Below, piece after piece: positions 37,447 through 47,013 of a stretch of 64,000 nt of DNA (the stretch's first letter is position 1; each line of letters opens with the position of its first letter). Location: positions 2,952,501-3,016,500 of the forward strand of contig NZ_CP150919.1 of assembly GCF_039909015.1 (NCBI RefSeq). Direction: 5' to 3'. A program made the translations under genes and the position numbers. The DNA comes from Pseudomonas grandcourensis (GTDB lineage: Bacteria > Pseudomonadota > Gammaproteobacteria > Pseudomonadales > Pseudomonadaceae). The notes beneath the pieces were generated by a model. That model did no database searches. It was not told the DNA's origin and saw only the letters and a program-made list of their open reading frames with translations.

Positions 37447-38205
37447 ATGGCCACCAGATCCGTTGTACTCGACACCGAAACCACCGGCATGCCGGTGACC
37501 GACGGCCACCGGATTATCGAAATCGGTTGTGTCGAGTTGATCGGCCGACGCCTGACGGGCCGGCACTTTCATGTGTACCTGCAACCCGATCGCGAAAGTG
37601 ACGAGGGCGCCATTGGCGTCCACGGCATCACCAATGAATTCCTCGTGGGCAAGCCGCGTTTTGCCGAGGTGGCCGAAGAGTTCTTCGAGTTCATCAAGGG
37701 CGCGCAGCTGATCATCCATAACGCGGCGTTCGACGTTGGCTTCATCAACAACGAATTCGCCCTGATGGGCCAGCAGGACCGCGCAGACATCACGCAGCAC
37801 TGCTCGATCCTCGACACCCTGATGATGGCCCGGGAACGTCACCCGGGGCAGCGCAACAGCCTCGACGCCCTGTGCAAACGCTATGGCGTCGACAACTCCG
37901 GCCGTGAACTGCACGGCGCCTTGCTCGACTCCGAGATTCTCGCCGACGTTTACCTGACCATGACCGGGGGGCAGACCAGTCTGTCACTGGCCGGCAACGC
38001 CTCCGATGGCAATGGCTCGGGTGAAGGGGCGGACAACTCGGCCACCGAGATTCGCCGTTTACCGGCGGACCGCCAGCCGACGCGCATCATCCGCGCCAGC
38101 GAAGACGACCTGGCCCGCCACGCGGCGTGCCTGGAAATCATCGGCAAATCCGCGGGTGCCCCGGCGTTGTGGGTGCAGTTGGCTGAGGCTGAAGCGCAGG
38201 CGTAG
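37447..38205 (+). CDS. dnaQ: DNA polymerase III epsilon subunit, 3'-5' proofreading exonuclease
   Basis: A 252-residue DEDDh exonuclease. Catalytic residues are Asp9 and Glu11 (LDTETTGM), Asp96 (HNAAFDVGF), His156 and Asp161 (ELHGALLDSEILADVY). The C-terminal part (about 180-252) is the linker and segment that binds the alpha subunit; its Gly/Ser/Asn-rich stretch (NASDGNGSGEGADNS) is a flexible tether. The ribosome site is weak and the ATG at 37447 gives the standard start. Confidence 0.96.
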   Translation: MATRSVVLDTETTGMPVTDGHRIIEIGCVELIGRRLTGRHFHVYLQPDRESDEGAIGVHGITNEFLVGKPRFAEVAEEFFEFIKGAQLIIHNAAFDVGFINNEFALMGQQDRADITQHCSILDTLMMARERHPGQRNSLDALCKRYGVDNSGRELHGALLDSEILADVYLTMTGGQTSLSLAGNASDGNGSGEGADNSATEIRRLPADRQPTRIIRASEDDLARHAACLEIIGKSAGAPALWVQLAEAEAQA

Positions 38206-38213
38206 ATGTTTCG

Positions 38214-38240
38214 AAACGAGGCTGCGATCTTTTGATCTTC
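38214..38240. repeat. Half of a REP-type element
   Basis: 'gaggctgcgatcttttgatctt' shares the 'ggctgcgatctttt' end of the REP arm at 63285-63300, without a matching inverted partner. The rest of the 163-base gap before ldcA holds no clear promoter or terminator. Confidence 0.45.
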
Positions 38241-38368
38241 GAATAACTGCACCGCTGGCATGCATCTGATGACCCATTTCAGGGCATCCCGCTCGCCACA
38301 TCCTCTGCAACACTCTACCCTGAGGTGATTGGCAGGCTCTGGTCTGCCGCCTCAGGACACTGAGCCTC

Positions 38369-40624
38369 ATGTACAAAGACTTGAAATTCCCGGTCCTGAT
38401 TGTCCATCGCGACATCAAGGCCGACAGCGTCGCCGGCGACCGCGTGCGGGGGATAGCCCGGGAGCTGGAGCAGGAGGGGTTCAGTGTCGTTTCGGCGGTG
38501 GACTACACCGAAGGACGGCTGGTGGCGTCGACCTACCATGGCCTGTCCTGCATGTTGATTGCCTCTGAAGACGCCAGCACCCATTCCCATTTGTTGCAAA
38601 ACATGGCCGAACTGATCGGTCTGGCGCGGGTGCGGGCGCCGGATCTGCCGATCTTCGCCCTGGGTGAAAAGGTGACCCTGGAAAACGCGCCCGCCGACGC
38701 CATGGCCGAGCTCAATCAGTTGCGCGGCATTCTTTACCTGTTTGAAGACACGGTGCCCTTTCTCGCCCGGCAGGTGGCACGCGCCGCGCGCAAGTACCTC
38801 GATGGCCTGTTGCCGCCGTTTTTCAAGGCGTTGGTGCAACACACGGCGGATTCCAACTATTCCTGGCACACCCCCGGTCACGGCGGTGGCGTGGCGTATC
38901 ACAAAAGTCCGGTCGGGCAGGCGTTTCACCAGTTTTTCGGGGAAAACACCCTGCGCTCGGATCTTTCGGTGTCGGTACCCGAGCTTGGCTCCTTGCTCGA
39001 TCACACCGGCCCCCTGGCTGAAGCCGAGGCCCGCGCGGCACGTAATTTCGGCGCCGATCACACCTTTTTCGTGATCAATGGCACCTCCACGGCCAACAAG
39101 ATTGTCTGGCACTCGGTGGTGGCCCGCGATGATCTGGTACTGGTGGATCGCAATTGTCACAAGTCGGTACTGCACTCGATCATCATGACCGGCGCGATCC
39201 CGCTGTATCTGTGTCCGGAACGTAATGAACTGGGGATCATCGGCCCGATTCCCCTGAGCGAGTTCAGCCGCGAATCGATCCAGGCCAAGATCGACGCCAG
39301 TCCGCTGACCAAGGGGCGTTCACCGAAGGTCAAGCTCGCGGTGGTGACCAATTCGACCTATGACGGCCTCTGCTACAATGCCGAGCTGATCAGGCAGCAA
39401 CTGGGCAATAGCGTCGAAGTGTTGCACTTCGACGAGGCCTGGTACGCCTATGCGGCGTTTCATGAGTTCTTTGCCGGGCGTTACGGCATGGGCACCTCCC
39501 GTGATGAACACAGTCCGTTGGTGTTCACCACCCATTCGACCCACAAGTTGCTGGCGGCCTTCAGCCAGGCTTCGATGATTCACGTGCGCGATGGCGGTGC
39601 GCGGCAACTGGACCGGGATCGCTTTAACGAAGCGTTCATGATGCACATCTCGACCTCGCCGCAGTACGGCATCATCGCCTCGCTGGATGTGGCGTCGGCG
39701 ATGATGGAAGGGCCGGCCGGGCGTTCGCTGTTGCAGGAAATGTTCGACGAAGCCCTGAGTTTTCGTCGGGCGCTGGCCAATTTGCGCCAGCACATTGCCG
39801 CCGATGACTGGTGGTTCTCGATCTGGCAACCGCCTTCGGCGCAAGGCATCGAGCGGGTCGTCACCGAGGACTGGTTGCTGCAGCCCGATGCCGACTGGCA
39901 CGGCTTTGGCGGCTTGACCGACGACTATGTACTGCTCGACCCGATCAAGGTCACGCTGGTGATGCCGGGATTGACCGCCGGTGGCGCCCTCAGCGAGCGC
40001 GGGATTCCGGCGGCGGTGGTCAGCAAGTTCCTCTGGGAGCGTGGCCTGGTGGTCGAGAAGACCGGGCTGTATTCGTTCCTGGTGTTGTTCTCCATGGGCA
40101 TCACCAAGGGCAAGTGGAGCACGCTGCTCACCGAGCTGCTGGAGTTCAAGCGCAGCTACGACGCCAACGTCAGTCTGGCCAGCTGCCTGCCCTGCGTGGC
40201 GCAAGAGAATGTCGCGCGCTATCAAGGCATGGGTCTGCGGGATCTGTGCGATCAGTTGCATGCCTGTTATCGCAGCAATGCCACCGCCAGGCACCTCAAG
40301 CGCATGTACACAGTACTGCCGGAAGTCGCGATGAAGCCGGCGGACGCCTATGATCAGTTGGTGCGGGGTGAAGTCGAAGCGGTGTCGATCGATGCGCTGG
40401 ACGGGCGGATCGCCGCGGTGATGTTGGTGCCGTACCCACCCGGCATTCCGTTGATCATGCCGGGTGAGCGTTTTACCGAGTCGACCCGCTCGATCATCGA
40501 TTACCTGGCGTTTGCCCGCACGTTCGATAGCAGTTTTCCGGGGTTCGTTGCTGATGTGCACGGATTGCAACACGAAGATCAGGGCAGTGGACGGTGCTAC
40601 ACCGTCGATTGCATCAAGGAATGA
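38369..40624 (+). CDS. ldcA: Lysine decarboxylase, LdcA-type (Orn/Lys/Arg decarboxylase class I)
   Basis: A 751-residue PLP enzyme, exactly the length I recall for P. aeruginosa LdcA (PA1818), which converts lysine to cadaverine. Domain order: N-terminal wing (residues 1-130), PLP-binding core with SWHTPGHGGG (165-173), NGTSTANK (236-243), DEAWYAYA (355-362) and the PLP lysine Lys393 in THSTHKLLAAFSQ, then the C-terminal domain with PYPPGIPLIMPGE. Arginine decarboxylase of the same fold cannot be excluded by motif alone. A GNAT gene starts 14 bases after the stop (or overlaps it by 4), suggesting an operon. Confidence 0.88.
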   Translation: MYKDLKFPVLIVHRDIKADSVAGDRVRGIARELEQEGFSVVSAVDYTEGRLVASTYHGLSCMLIASEDASTHSHLLQNMAELIGLARVRAPDLPIFALGEKVTLENAPADAMAELNQLRGILYLFEDTVPFLARQVARAARKYLDGLLPPFFKALVQHTADSNYSWHTPGHGGGVAYHKSPVGQAFHQFFGENTLRSDLSVSVPELGSLLDHTGPLAEAEARAARNFGADHTFFVINGTSTANKIVWHSVVARDDLVLVDRNCHKSVLHSIIMTGAIPLYLCPERNELGIIGPIPLSEFSRESIQAKIDASPLTKGRSPKVKLAVVTNSTYDGLCYNAELIRQQLGNSVEVLHFDEAWYAYAAFHEFFAGRYGMGTSRDEHSPLVFTTHSTHKLLAAFSQASMIHVRDGGARQLDRDRFNEAFMMHISTSPQYGIIASLDVASAMMEGPAGRSLLQEMFDEALSFRRALANLRQHIAADDWWFSIWQPPSAQGIERVVTEDWLLQPDADWHGFGGLTDDYVLLDPIKVTLVMPGLTAGGALSERGIPAAVVSKFLWERGLVVEKTGLYSFLVLFSMGITKGKWSTLLTELLEFKRSYDANVSLASCLPCVAQENVARYQGMGLRDLCDQLHACYRSNATARHLKRMYTVLPEVAMKPADAYDQLVRGEVEAVSIDALDGRIAAVMLVPYPPGIPLIMPGERFTESTRSIIDYLAFARTFDSSFPGFVADVHGLQHEDQGSGRCYTVDCIKE

Positions 40625-40638
40625 GGACCTTTCCCAGT

Positions 40639-41253
40639 ATGCAGCCGGTTATAAATCCGAATTATCCAGGGTTGTCGGTACGGGTTGCCGACGAGGGTTT
40701 TGCCGCCTATATCTGGGGCAGTGATTTCAGTTTTGAAGTCGCGGCCTACGGTGCGGCACAGATAGGAGCGCCGGTGGCACAGTGGCCGGTCACCCCGATC
40801 ACGCCTTATCGCAAGTGCTACGGCATCGACCCCGAGGAATTCAGCAGCTATCGCGATGCCGCCGACAGCGCGATTTTCATGGCGTATCTGGATGACCAGC
40901 CCGTGGGGCACCTGGTGGTCAGCACCAACTGGAACGGTTTTGCCCATATCGACGAACTGGCGGTGCATGCGCCGGCCCGACGGCATGGCGTGGCCAAGGC
41001 CCTGCTGGATGTGGCGCAATTCTGGAGCCGCAAGAAAAAACTCCCGGGCATCATGCTCGAAACCCAGAACAACAACCTTGGGGCCTGCCGGCTCTATGAG
41101 CGTTGCGGTTACGTGATTGGCGGGATCGACCACCTGCGCTATCGCGGCATCGACCCGAACACCGCCGAAGTGGCGCTGTTCTGGTATCGATTGTTCGAAA
41201 ACCCGCTGGAAAACTCGCTCAGTTCGCCAGCATCGCCGCGGCTTGTTCCGTGA
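40639..41253 (+). CDS. GNAT acetyltransferase, streptothricin-acetyltransferase-like
   Basis: A 204-residue GNAT protein. The core reads HIDELAVHAPARRHGVAKAL (about 103-122; the R-x2-G-x-A acetyl-CoA loop is RRHGVA) then LPGIMLETQNNNLGACRLYE and RCGYVIGG. This order closely resembles streptothricin/nourseothricin acetyltransferases, which acetylate the beta-lysine amine. Position right after ldcA suggests a small amine such as lysine or cadaverine as natural substrate; this is inference. ATG 40639 has GAGGA 11 bases upstream; ATG 40621 overlaps the ldcA stop (ATGA) and is the alternative start. The last 35 bases overlap the end of the convergent LysR gene. Confidence 0.85.
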   Translation: MQPVINPNYPGLSVRVADEGFAAYIWGSDFSFEVAAYGAAQIGAPVAQWPVTPITPYRKCYGIDPEEFSSYRDAADSAIFMAYLDDQPVGHLVVSTNWNGFAHIDELAVHAPARRHGVAKALLDVAQFWSRKKKLPGIMLETQNNNLGACRLYERCGYVIGGIDHLRYRGIDPNTAEVALFWYRLFENPLENSLSSPASPRLVP

Positions 41254-42112
41254 CAATGGCCAGCAGCGCCTGAACCGCCGCAGAGGGTTCGGCGTTTTTC
41301 AGGGTCAGGGCATAGAGACTGATCGGGACCGCCGGTGCCAGCGGGCAGGCGTCCAGTCCCGAGGCTTTGGCGCCGAGGGCGGTGAAGGGGTCGACGATGG
41401 CCAGGCCTTCACCGGCCTCGACCATGCTGCGCATCATCTGATGCGTCTGGACCCGGGTCTGAATCACCGGGGCAGGGCGCAAACCGTGCAGTTTGTTTTC
41501 CAGTGCCGGGCTGAGCGGGTCGTGCCCCTCCAGGCCGATCATCGATTGGCCGGCCAGATCCTGCAGTGAAATGTATTTCTGTTTCGGTTGCAGCCAGCCA
41601 TGGGGGGCGAGCAACTGGAGTTTGCCCTGGGCAATCACCTGGCATTCGAGGTCGGCGTGATCGGGGGCATGCAGGCTCAGGCCCAGATCGCTTTCACGCA
41701 GCAGCAGGCTTCTGACGATGTCGCGGGTCGGCTGGCTCAGCAGTGTGCAAGGCGCCTCGGGCAGGCGTCGGCGCAGGGCCGCGATGCTGTATGGCAACAA
41801 TTGATTGGCCAGAGGCGGGGTGCAGATGATGCGCAGCGGCGGCGCCAGGTATTGCCTGAGGCTGTTGGCCAGGCGCTGCACCGGTTCGAGCGCGTCGTAG
41901 ACCCTGGCAATTTCCACCTGCAGTTCCCGGGCTTCACGGGTGGCCTGCAATCGCCCGCGAACGCTGGCGAACAGCATGAAACCCAACTGATCCTCGGCGT
42001 CGCGCAGCAAGCGCTCGACTTCGGCCACCGGCAACTGCAGCCATTCGGCGGCGGTGCCCAGGTGACCGGTCTGCAAGAGCGCCTGGATCACTTCGATATG
42101 GCGTAAGCGCAT
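41219..42112 (-). CDS. LysR-type regulator
   Basis: A 297-residue LysR regulator. The winged helix is MRLRHIEVIQALLQTGHLGT ... AEWLQLPVAEVERLLRDAEDQLG (1-45); the effector domain starts near 90 (PPLRIICTPPLANQLLP). The helix-turn-helix is somewhat divergent, with PVAEVERLLRD where SQPAVSRQIR is usual. It overlaps the convergent GNAT gene by 35 bases at the 3' ends. The target is unknown. Confidence 0.88.
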   Translation of the reverse strand: MRLRHIEVIQALLQTGHLGTAAEWLQLPVAEVERLLRDAEDQLGFMLFASVRGRLQATREARELQVEIARVYDALEPVQRLANSLRQYLAPPLRIICTPPLANQLLPYSIAALRRRLPEAPCTLLSQPTRDIVRSLLLRESDLGLSLHAPDHADLECQVIAQGKLQLLAPHGWLQPKQKYISLQDLAGQSMIGLEGHDPLSPALENKLHGLRPAPVIQTRVQTHQMMRSMVEAGEGLAIVDPFTALGAKASGLDACPLAPAVPISLYALTLKNAEPSAAVQALLAIVTEQAAAMLAN

Positions 42113-42200
42113 GCGTGAAGTCCATGTTCAGCAGGTGGAGGAGTCAGTGGCTGAATCCTACCCCAAGTCCGCGCATATGACTTCTGCTCATAACGACGGG

Positions 42201-42428
42201 TTATGAAACGCTGGCGGTTTGCGGTTCGCGGGTAATGGTCACGCCGGTTTGCACCAGCATGAATTCATTGTCGTCGACCTTGTTGACACGGTCGCCAATG
42301 GCCAGCTTGTAGGTGGTGACAGGGCCTGAACCGCCTACCGCCGGGGTGGAGTCCTGGAACTCGTGCACCGAATAAATACGGCCTTCCGCGTCTCTTGCAT
42401 GGAACTGACCGACGAGTACTGCTGCCAT
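42201..42428 (-). CDS. Conserved small protein of unknown function
   Basis: A 75-residue soluble protein (MAAVLVGQFHARDAEGRIYS; ... PVTTYKLAIGDRVNKVDDNE). It looks like a small beta-rich fold and I recognise the sequence style from pseudomonad genomes, but no domain can be named. An AGAGGTTCTAAG stretch lies before the ATG. It stands alone, 88 bases upstream of (and on the same strand as) the LysR gene. Confidence 0.7.
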   Translation of the reverse strand: MAAVLVGQFHARDAEGRIYSVHEFQDSTPAVGGSGPVTTYKLAIGDRVNKVDDNEFMLVQTGVTITREPQTASVS

Positions 42429-42603
42429 CTGCTTAGAACCTCTGGAGATAAATCACTCAATTTACGGCACTGTAGACCGTGCTTGAGGGAGGTAAGTTTT
42501 CCTACAGGAAAAAAATAGTCAGGGACGGTGTTTTCGGTCGCCCGCTGCTTGAATCGTCATCTATAACTACAAGCTCTTCCTATCGGACAGTCGAGAAACT
42601 CTT

Positions 42604-43164
42604 ATGAGCAACGTCTATACGATCGCCGTCGTGGTCGGCAGCTTGAGAAAGGAATCGATCAACCGCAAGGTCGCACGGGCCCTGGCGGAGCTGGCGCCGG
42701 CCAATCTCAAGCTCAATATCGTCGAAATCGGCGATCTGCCGCTCTATAACGAAGACATCGATGGCGCTTCACCGCCGGCAGCCTACAGCACTTTCCGACA
42801 ACAGGTGAGCTCATCCGACGCGGTGTTGTTCGTGACCCCGGAATACAACCGTTCGGTGCCGGCGCCGTTGAAAAATGCGATTGACGTCGGTTCTCGCCCT
42901 TATGGCAAGAGTTCGTGGAGTGGCAAGCCCGGCGCCGTTATCAGTGTTTCGCCGGGGGCCGTCGGCGGGTTTGGTGCCAATCACAACCTGCGTCAATCGA
43001 TGGTGTTTCTGAATGTGCCGATGATGCAGCAGCCGGAGGCCTATCTGGGGAACGCCGGTTCGGCATTCGACGAGGCGGGCAAGCTGTCCGAGTCGGTCAA
43101 GCCGTTCTTGCAGAGCTTCATCAATGCCTATGGGCAATGGGTCGAGCAGCACAAGAAAGTTTGA
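42604..43164 (+). CDS. NADPH-dependent FMN reductase, ChrR/YieF-like
   Basis: A 186-residue flavodoxin-like quinone/azo reductase. The FMN phosphate loop is VVGSLRKESINRKVARAL (11-28), and the conserved flavin-binding motif is LFVTPEYNRSVPAPLKNAID (74-93), followed by GKPGAVISVSPGAVGGFGAN. Family members reduce quinones, chromate or azo compounds with NAD(P)H and protect from oxidative stress. It is convergent with a TetR gene whose stop lies two bases away. Confidence 0.9.
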   Translation: MSNVYTIAVVVGSLRKESINRKVARALAELAPANLKLNIVEIGDLPLYNEDIDGASPPAAYSTFRQQVSSSDAVLFVTPEYNRSVPAPLKNAIDVGSRPYGKSSWSGKPGAVISVSPGAVGGFGANHNLRQSMVFLNVPMMQQPEAYLGNAGSAFDEAGKLSESVKPFLQSFINAYGQWVEQHKKV

Positions 43165-43166
43165 GG

Positions 43167-43847
43167 TTAATTGACCAACGCTTTGTCCTGCGAAGTGCTG
43201 GCCAATCGGCTGCAAATCATCGTTTCCATTTCCGACAGCCAGGCGGCAGTCTGCTCTGCCGCCGGTTGTGCCGTGACGCAATAGCGGCGACCGCCCCAGG
43301 CCATGATGATCCAGGCGTGAACGGTCGGGGCCGATGGCAGCATCGGCAAATCATTGCAGGCTGCAAAGGCTTCGCGCCACTTTTGCGACAGTTCTTCATA
43401 CACCCTTCGATGGTGCTTGGGTTCGGCGATCTGATGCTCGATGAGCGACACCGCATGGTTGAACAGGGGTTGTCGGGCGTCGTCAGGGTCGCAGGTCAGG
43501 CGCACAAGGCGCTTGATGCGGGATTGCCAGTCAAGGTCGGTTGGCTGGATGACGTCTTGATCCATTTGCGCCAGCAAGATATCCAGGCGATGCCGGATGT
43601 AACCCGACAGCAGGGCCTCCTTGCTCGGGAAATAGTCATACAGCGTGCCAATCGCCACGCCGGCTTCCAAGGCCACTTCGCGGGTGGTCAGGCCTGACCA
43701 GCCATCTCGCTGCCAAATCCGAACAAAAGCCTCGTAAATCGCCTCGACGGTGAAAACCGCCCGGGCCTGACTCGGCCGCTTCAGCGGCTTGGCGCGGGAA
43801 TTGAGGGTGGGCAAGCCGCCCTTGGTGTTTCCGAACCCACGCTTCAT
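43167..43847 (-). CDS. TetR-family regulator
   Basis: A 226-residue repressor. The N-terminal helix-turn-helix reads AVFTVEAIYEAFVRIWQRDG ... LTTREVALEAGVAIGTLYDY-FPSKEALL (about 30-80), preceded by a basic tail (NSRAKPLKRPSQAR). The ligand domain is poorly conserved, as usual. It is divergent from the DUF2855 gene (54 bases between starts), which is the likely target. Confidence 0.9.
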   Translation of the reverse strand: MKRGFGNTKGGLPTLNSRAKPLKRPSQARAVFTVEAIYEAFVRIWQRDGWSGLTTREVALEAGVAIGTLYDYFPSKEALLSGYIRHRLDILLAQMDQDVIQPTDLDWQSRIKRLVRLTCDPDDARQPLFNHAVSLIEHQIAEPKHHRRVYEELSQKWREAFAACNDLPMLPSAPTVHAWIIMAWGGRRYCVTAQPAAEQTAAWLSEMETMICSRLASTSQDKALVN

Positions 43848-43901
43848 CGGCTGTCATTACTCTTGAGTGACCCGCCACTGTGTCGCAGCAGGAGTCCGAA
43901 C

Positions 43902-45005
43902 ATGCAAGATTTCACCACGGTAACACGCCTGATTACCCGTAAAAACGCCCTGGACCAGAGCCGAATAGAGCAGGAGCAACGTAGCCTGATTCCGGCGGAC
44001 GGCGAGGTGATCTTGAAGATTGATCGTTGCGCATTGACCACTAACAACATTACGTACGCGGCTTATGGCAATTCCATGAACTACTGGGGATTCTTTCCTA
44101 CAGGCCTGGCGGATTGGGGCCACGTCCCGGCTTGGGGGTTTGCCGACGTCATTGCGTCAAAGGTGGACAGCATCGAGGTGGGCGAACGTTTCTACGGTTA
44201 CTTTCCGCTGGCCAGCCACCTGTGGATGCGCCCGGAGCGGGTCACCGAGCGTGGCTTTTACGATGGGGCCGAGCACCGATCGGGGCTGACCTCGGCGTAC
44301 AACCAATACACACGTTGCAGTTGGGATTTGTACTACCGCCCTGAAACCGAGAATCTGCAGATTCTGCTCAAGCCGTTGTTTCTGACCTCATCGATGCTGG
44401 CGGACTTCCTGCAGGACAATCGGTTTTTCGATGCGACCCGCCTGGTGTTCTCCAGCGCTTCCAGCAAAACCGCCTACGGCACGGCAGTCTGCCTGGAAAA
44501 TCATCCGCAACTGGAGCGTGTGGCACTGACGTCCGCCGGCAACAAGGCGTTTGTCGAAAACCTTGGCTGTTACGAACACGTGGTGTCCTATGCCGAGTTG
44601 GCCAGCCTCGCCAATGACCGTCCTACGCTGTACGTGGACTTTTCCGGCGACCTGAATCTGCGTGATCAGATCCACCAGCACTTTGCCGGGCAACTGGTCT
44701 ACAGCTGCTTCGCCGGCTCTGCGCAAAGTACTGATGAGGCACGGCTGACGGCTATCGAGGGGCCGCAACCGGTGTTCTTTTTTGCGCCGATCCAGATCCG
44801 CAAGCGCAATGCCGAATGGGGGCCGGAAGGGGTCAGCCAGCATGTCGGCGAAGGGTTGAAGCGGTTTTTTCAGCAAGTCACGGAAAGTGAAAAGCCATTG
44901 CTGGAGGTCATTGAAAGTCGGGGTTACGAGGCGGCGCAAAGCGTCATTTCCCGCTTGTTCCATGGCCAGGTCCCACCTGTCGAGGGGCATGTGATTCGCT
45001 TGTGA
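43902..45005 (+). CDS. DUF2855 family protein
   Basis: A 367-residue protein related to the medium-chain reductase/quinone oxidoreductase superfamily without the usual nucleotide signature. Visible stretches: VILKIDRCALTTNNITYAAY (about 35-54), a GroES-like start, then WGFADVIASKVDSIEVGERF and LVFSSASSKTAYGTAVCL in place of a Rossmann GxGxxG. Function unknown. ATG 43902 has GCAGGAG upstream; a start 39 bases earlier is possible but less likely. The divergent TetR gene probably regulates it. Confidence 0.83.
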   Translation: MQDFTTVTRLITRKNALDQSRIEQEQRSLIPADGEVILKIDRCALTTNNITYAAYGNSMNYWGFFPTGLADWGHVPAWGFADVIASKVDSIEVGERFYGYFPLASHLWMRPERVTERGFYDGAEHRSGLTSAYNQYTRCSWDLYYRPETENLQILLKPLFLTSSMLADFLQDNRFFDATRLVFSSASSKTAYGTAVCLENHPQLERVALTSAGNKAFVENLGCYEHVVSYAELASLANDRPTLYVDFSGDLNLRDQIHQHFAGQLVYSCFAGSAQSTDEARLTAIEGPQPVFFFAPIQIRKRNAEWGPEGVSQHVGEGLKRFFQQVTESEKPLLEVIESRGYEAAQSVISRLFHGQVPPVEGHVIRL

Positions 45006-45054
45006 TGTGATTCGGCGAGGTTTTCCGTTTAGGCCAGCTCATACACAGCAAAGC

Positions 45055-46005
45055 TCAACCCTGTCCCGGCACATTCGGCCAAAGGTCCGCCACCAGAAAC
45101 AATCGCTCGGCTTCTTCCCAGTCACCGCTGGCATTCTCCGTCAGGCGCACCAGCAGTTGTGCCGGTGCCAACGGGTCCAGGTCATTCAGCCAGGCCTGCA
45201 TCTGTCCGGGGTTCCAGGTGTGTTCCGCCGAATAATGCGCCGGCGCCAGCCAGGCGTGGCGGGGCAGGGGTTGCCAGCGACCGGGCGGGCTCTGGGCCAA
45301 CAGCGCCGGCCAATCCTTTTGATGCAACCAGCGACCGCGCAAATGCTGCGGATGGGCACCCGACGGCGAGGCGGCCTGTCCGGGCCACGGGTACAGCAAG
45401 TAACCCCCGAGCCACAAATGCGCGCTGAAGGCCTGAATATCCAGCGCCGCCAGTACTTCACGGCTCTCGGGGCGAGCGGAAATCGGCAATTGATGCTGGC
45501 TCAGGTGCGCCAGTTTGCGGTCGAGCCGGTCGTGACAGCCCGGGCCCAGCCACTGGGCGGTGTCGTGTCCGTCGCCGGATTGCGGGCCGAGGTAGAGCTT
45601 GATCGCCAGTTCCAGGTGATGCACGCCGTTGCGGTCGCGCAGCAGCATGTCCAGTTCACCCAGGGTGTGCCCCTCGCGGCGAATCGGCAGGTTGGCGGCA
45701 ATCAGTTCTATGCCCGGTGCATGCTGCACGGCGAATTGCCAGAGGCGTTCGTAATACAGGCCCAGGCGTCGGGTGCGGGCCTGGGCCAGCCAGTGCAACA
45801 GGCCATAACTGTCCCGATCCAGCTGCCGCAGCCAATGCTCCAGCCGATCCGGTGCCTGCACCCAGTCGCTGCCGGCCAGCGGGTGGCGCTGTGGCCACGG
45901 GGTTTCGTTCAGCATGGGCGGCGCGAGGATGACCCACGCCAGGTCACGCACTTCGGGATGGCGTAACTGATGGGGCAGGTGGAGCAAATCGGGAAATAGC
46001 ATCAT
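45055..46005 (-). CDS. DUF1853 family protein
   Basis: A 316-residue cytoplasmic protein of the DUF1853 family: [19 protein letters not shown] near residues 14-32, then [20 protein letters not shown] (125-144) and [12 protein letters not shown] (150-161). The GELDxLL ... E-x-KxY pattern resembles PD-(D/E)xK nuclease cores, an inference that would need structure comparison. It is divergent from nadK with 117 bases between. Confidence 0.8.
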   Translation of the reverse strand: MMLFPDLLHLPHQLRHPEVRDLAWVILAPPMLNETPWPQRHPLAGSDWVQAPDRLEHWLRQLDRDSYGLLHWLAQARTRRLGLYYERLWQFAVQHAPGIELIAANLPIRREGHTLGELDMLLRDRNGVHHLELAIKLYLGPQSGDGHDTAQWLGPGCHDRLDRKLAHLSQHQLPISARPESREVLAALDIQAFSAHLWLGGYLLYPWPGQAASPSGAHPQHLRGRWLHQKDWPALLAQSPPGRWQPLPRHAWLAPAHYSAEHTWNPGQMQAWLNDLDPLAPAQLLVRLTENASGDWEEAERLFLVADLWPNVPGQG

Positions 46006-46122
46006 CTTGCGAGCATAGCCTGAAACCCGGGCACACCCTTGAAGCTGAAAGGATTTTGTCTACGGGCGGCTTTCGCCCATAATCGTGGTTTTCGCCGCCA
46101 CGCAGATCCCCGCAGGAGCCCC

Positions 46123-47013
46123 ATGGAGCAATTTCGCAATATCGGCATCATCGGTCGCCTGGGCAGTTCCCAGGTGCTGGATACCGTCCGCCGACTGAAA
46201 CGGTTTCTGCTCGATCGTCACCTGCACGTGATCCTCGAGGACACCATCGCCGAAGTGCTGCCAGGGCACGGCTTGCAGACCTCGTCGCGCAAGATGCTCG
46301 GCGAAGTCTGCGACATGGTCATCGTGGTCGGTGGCGACGGCAGTCTGCTCGGCGCGGCCCGGGCACTGGCCAAGCACAATATTCCGGTGCTCGGCATCAA
46401 CCGCGGCAGCCTGGGTTTCCTCACCGACATCCGTCCCGACGAGCTGGAAACCAAGGTCGCCGAAGTGCTGGACGGCCACTATCTGGTGGAAAACCGCTTC
46501 CTGTTGCAGGCCGAGGTCCGCCGCCACGGCGAGGCCATCGGCCAGGGCGATGCCTTGAACGATGTGGTGCTGCACCCCGGCAAATCCACGCGAATGATCG
46601 AATTCGAGCTGTACATCGACGGCCAGTTCGTCTGCAGCCAGAAGGCCGACGGCCTGATCGTCGCCACGCCGACCGGTTCCACCGCCTATGCGCTGTCCGC
46701 CGGTGGGCCGATCATGCATCCCAAGCTCGACGCTATTGTGATTGTGCCGATGTACCCCCATACCTTGTCGGGTAGACCGATCGTGGTCGATGGCAACAGT
46801 GAGCTGAAAATCGTCGTGTCCAAGGATATGCAGATTTACCCGCAAGTCTCGTGTGACGGGCAGAACCACTTTACCTGCGCGCCGGGCGACACCATTACCG
46901 TCAGCAAGAAAGCCCAGAAACTGCGGCTGATCCATCCGCTGGACCACAACTACTATGAAGTCTGCCGGACCAAGCTCGGCTGGGGCAGCAAGTTGGGGGG
47001 TGGAGGCGACTGA
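46123..47013 (+). CDS. nadK: NAD kinase
   Basis: NadK phosphorylates NAD to NADP. The 296-residue protein has GGDGS at 70-74 (Asp72 is the catalytic base), NRGSLGFLTD near 93-102, ALNDVVLHPG near 145-154 and the glycine-rich ADGLIVATPTGSTAYALSAG near 173-192. ATG 46123 opens MEQFRNIGIIGR with AGGAGCC upstream. The stop overlaps the phosphatase start by one base, the first link of the run to pepN. Confidence 0.96.
   Translation: MEQFRNIGIIGRLGSSQVLDTVRRLKRFLLDRHLHVILEDTIAEVLPGHGLQTSSRKMLGEVCDMVIVVGGDGSLLGAARALAKHNIPVLGINRGSLGFLTDIRPDELETKVAEVLDGHYLVENRFLLQAEVRRHGEAIGQGDALNDVVLHPGKSTRMIEFELYIDGQFVCSQKADGLIVATPTGSTAYALSAGGPIMHPKLDAIVIVPMYPHTLSGRPIVVDGNSELKIVVSKDMQIYPQVSCDGQNHFTCAPGDTITVSKKAQKLRLIHPLDHNYYEVCRTKLGWGSKLGGGGD

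Noticed and set aside
45007..45966. 319-codon plus-strand frame opposite the DUF1853 gene
   Set aside because: Shadow of the minus-strand gene, which shows family motifs.
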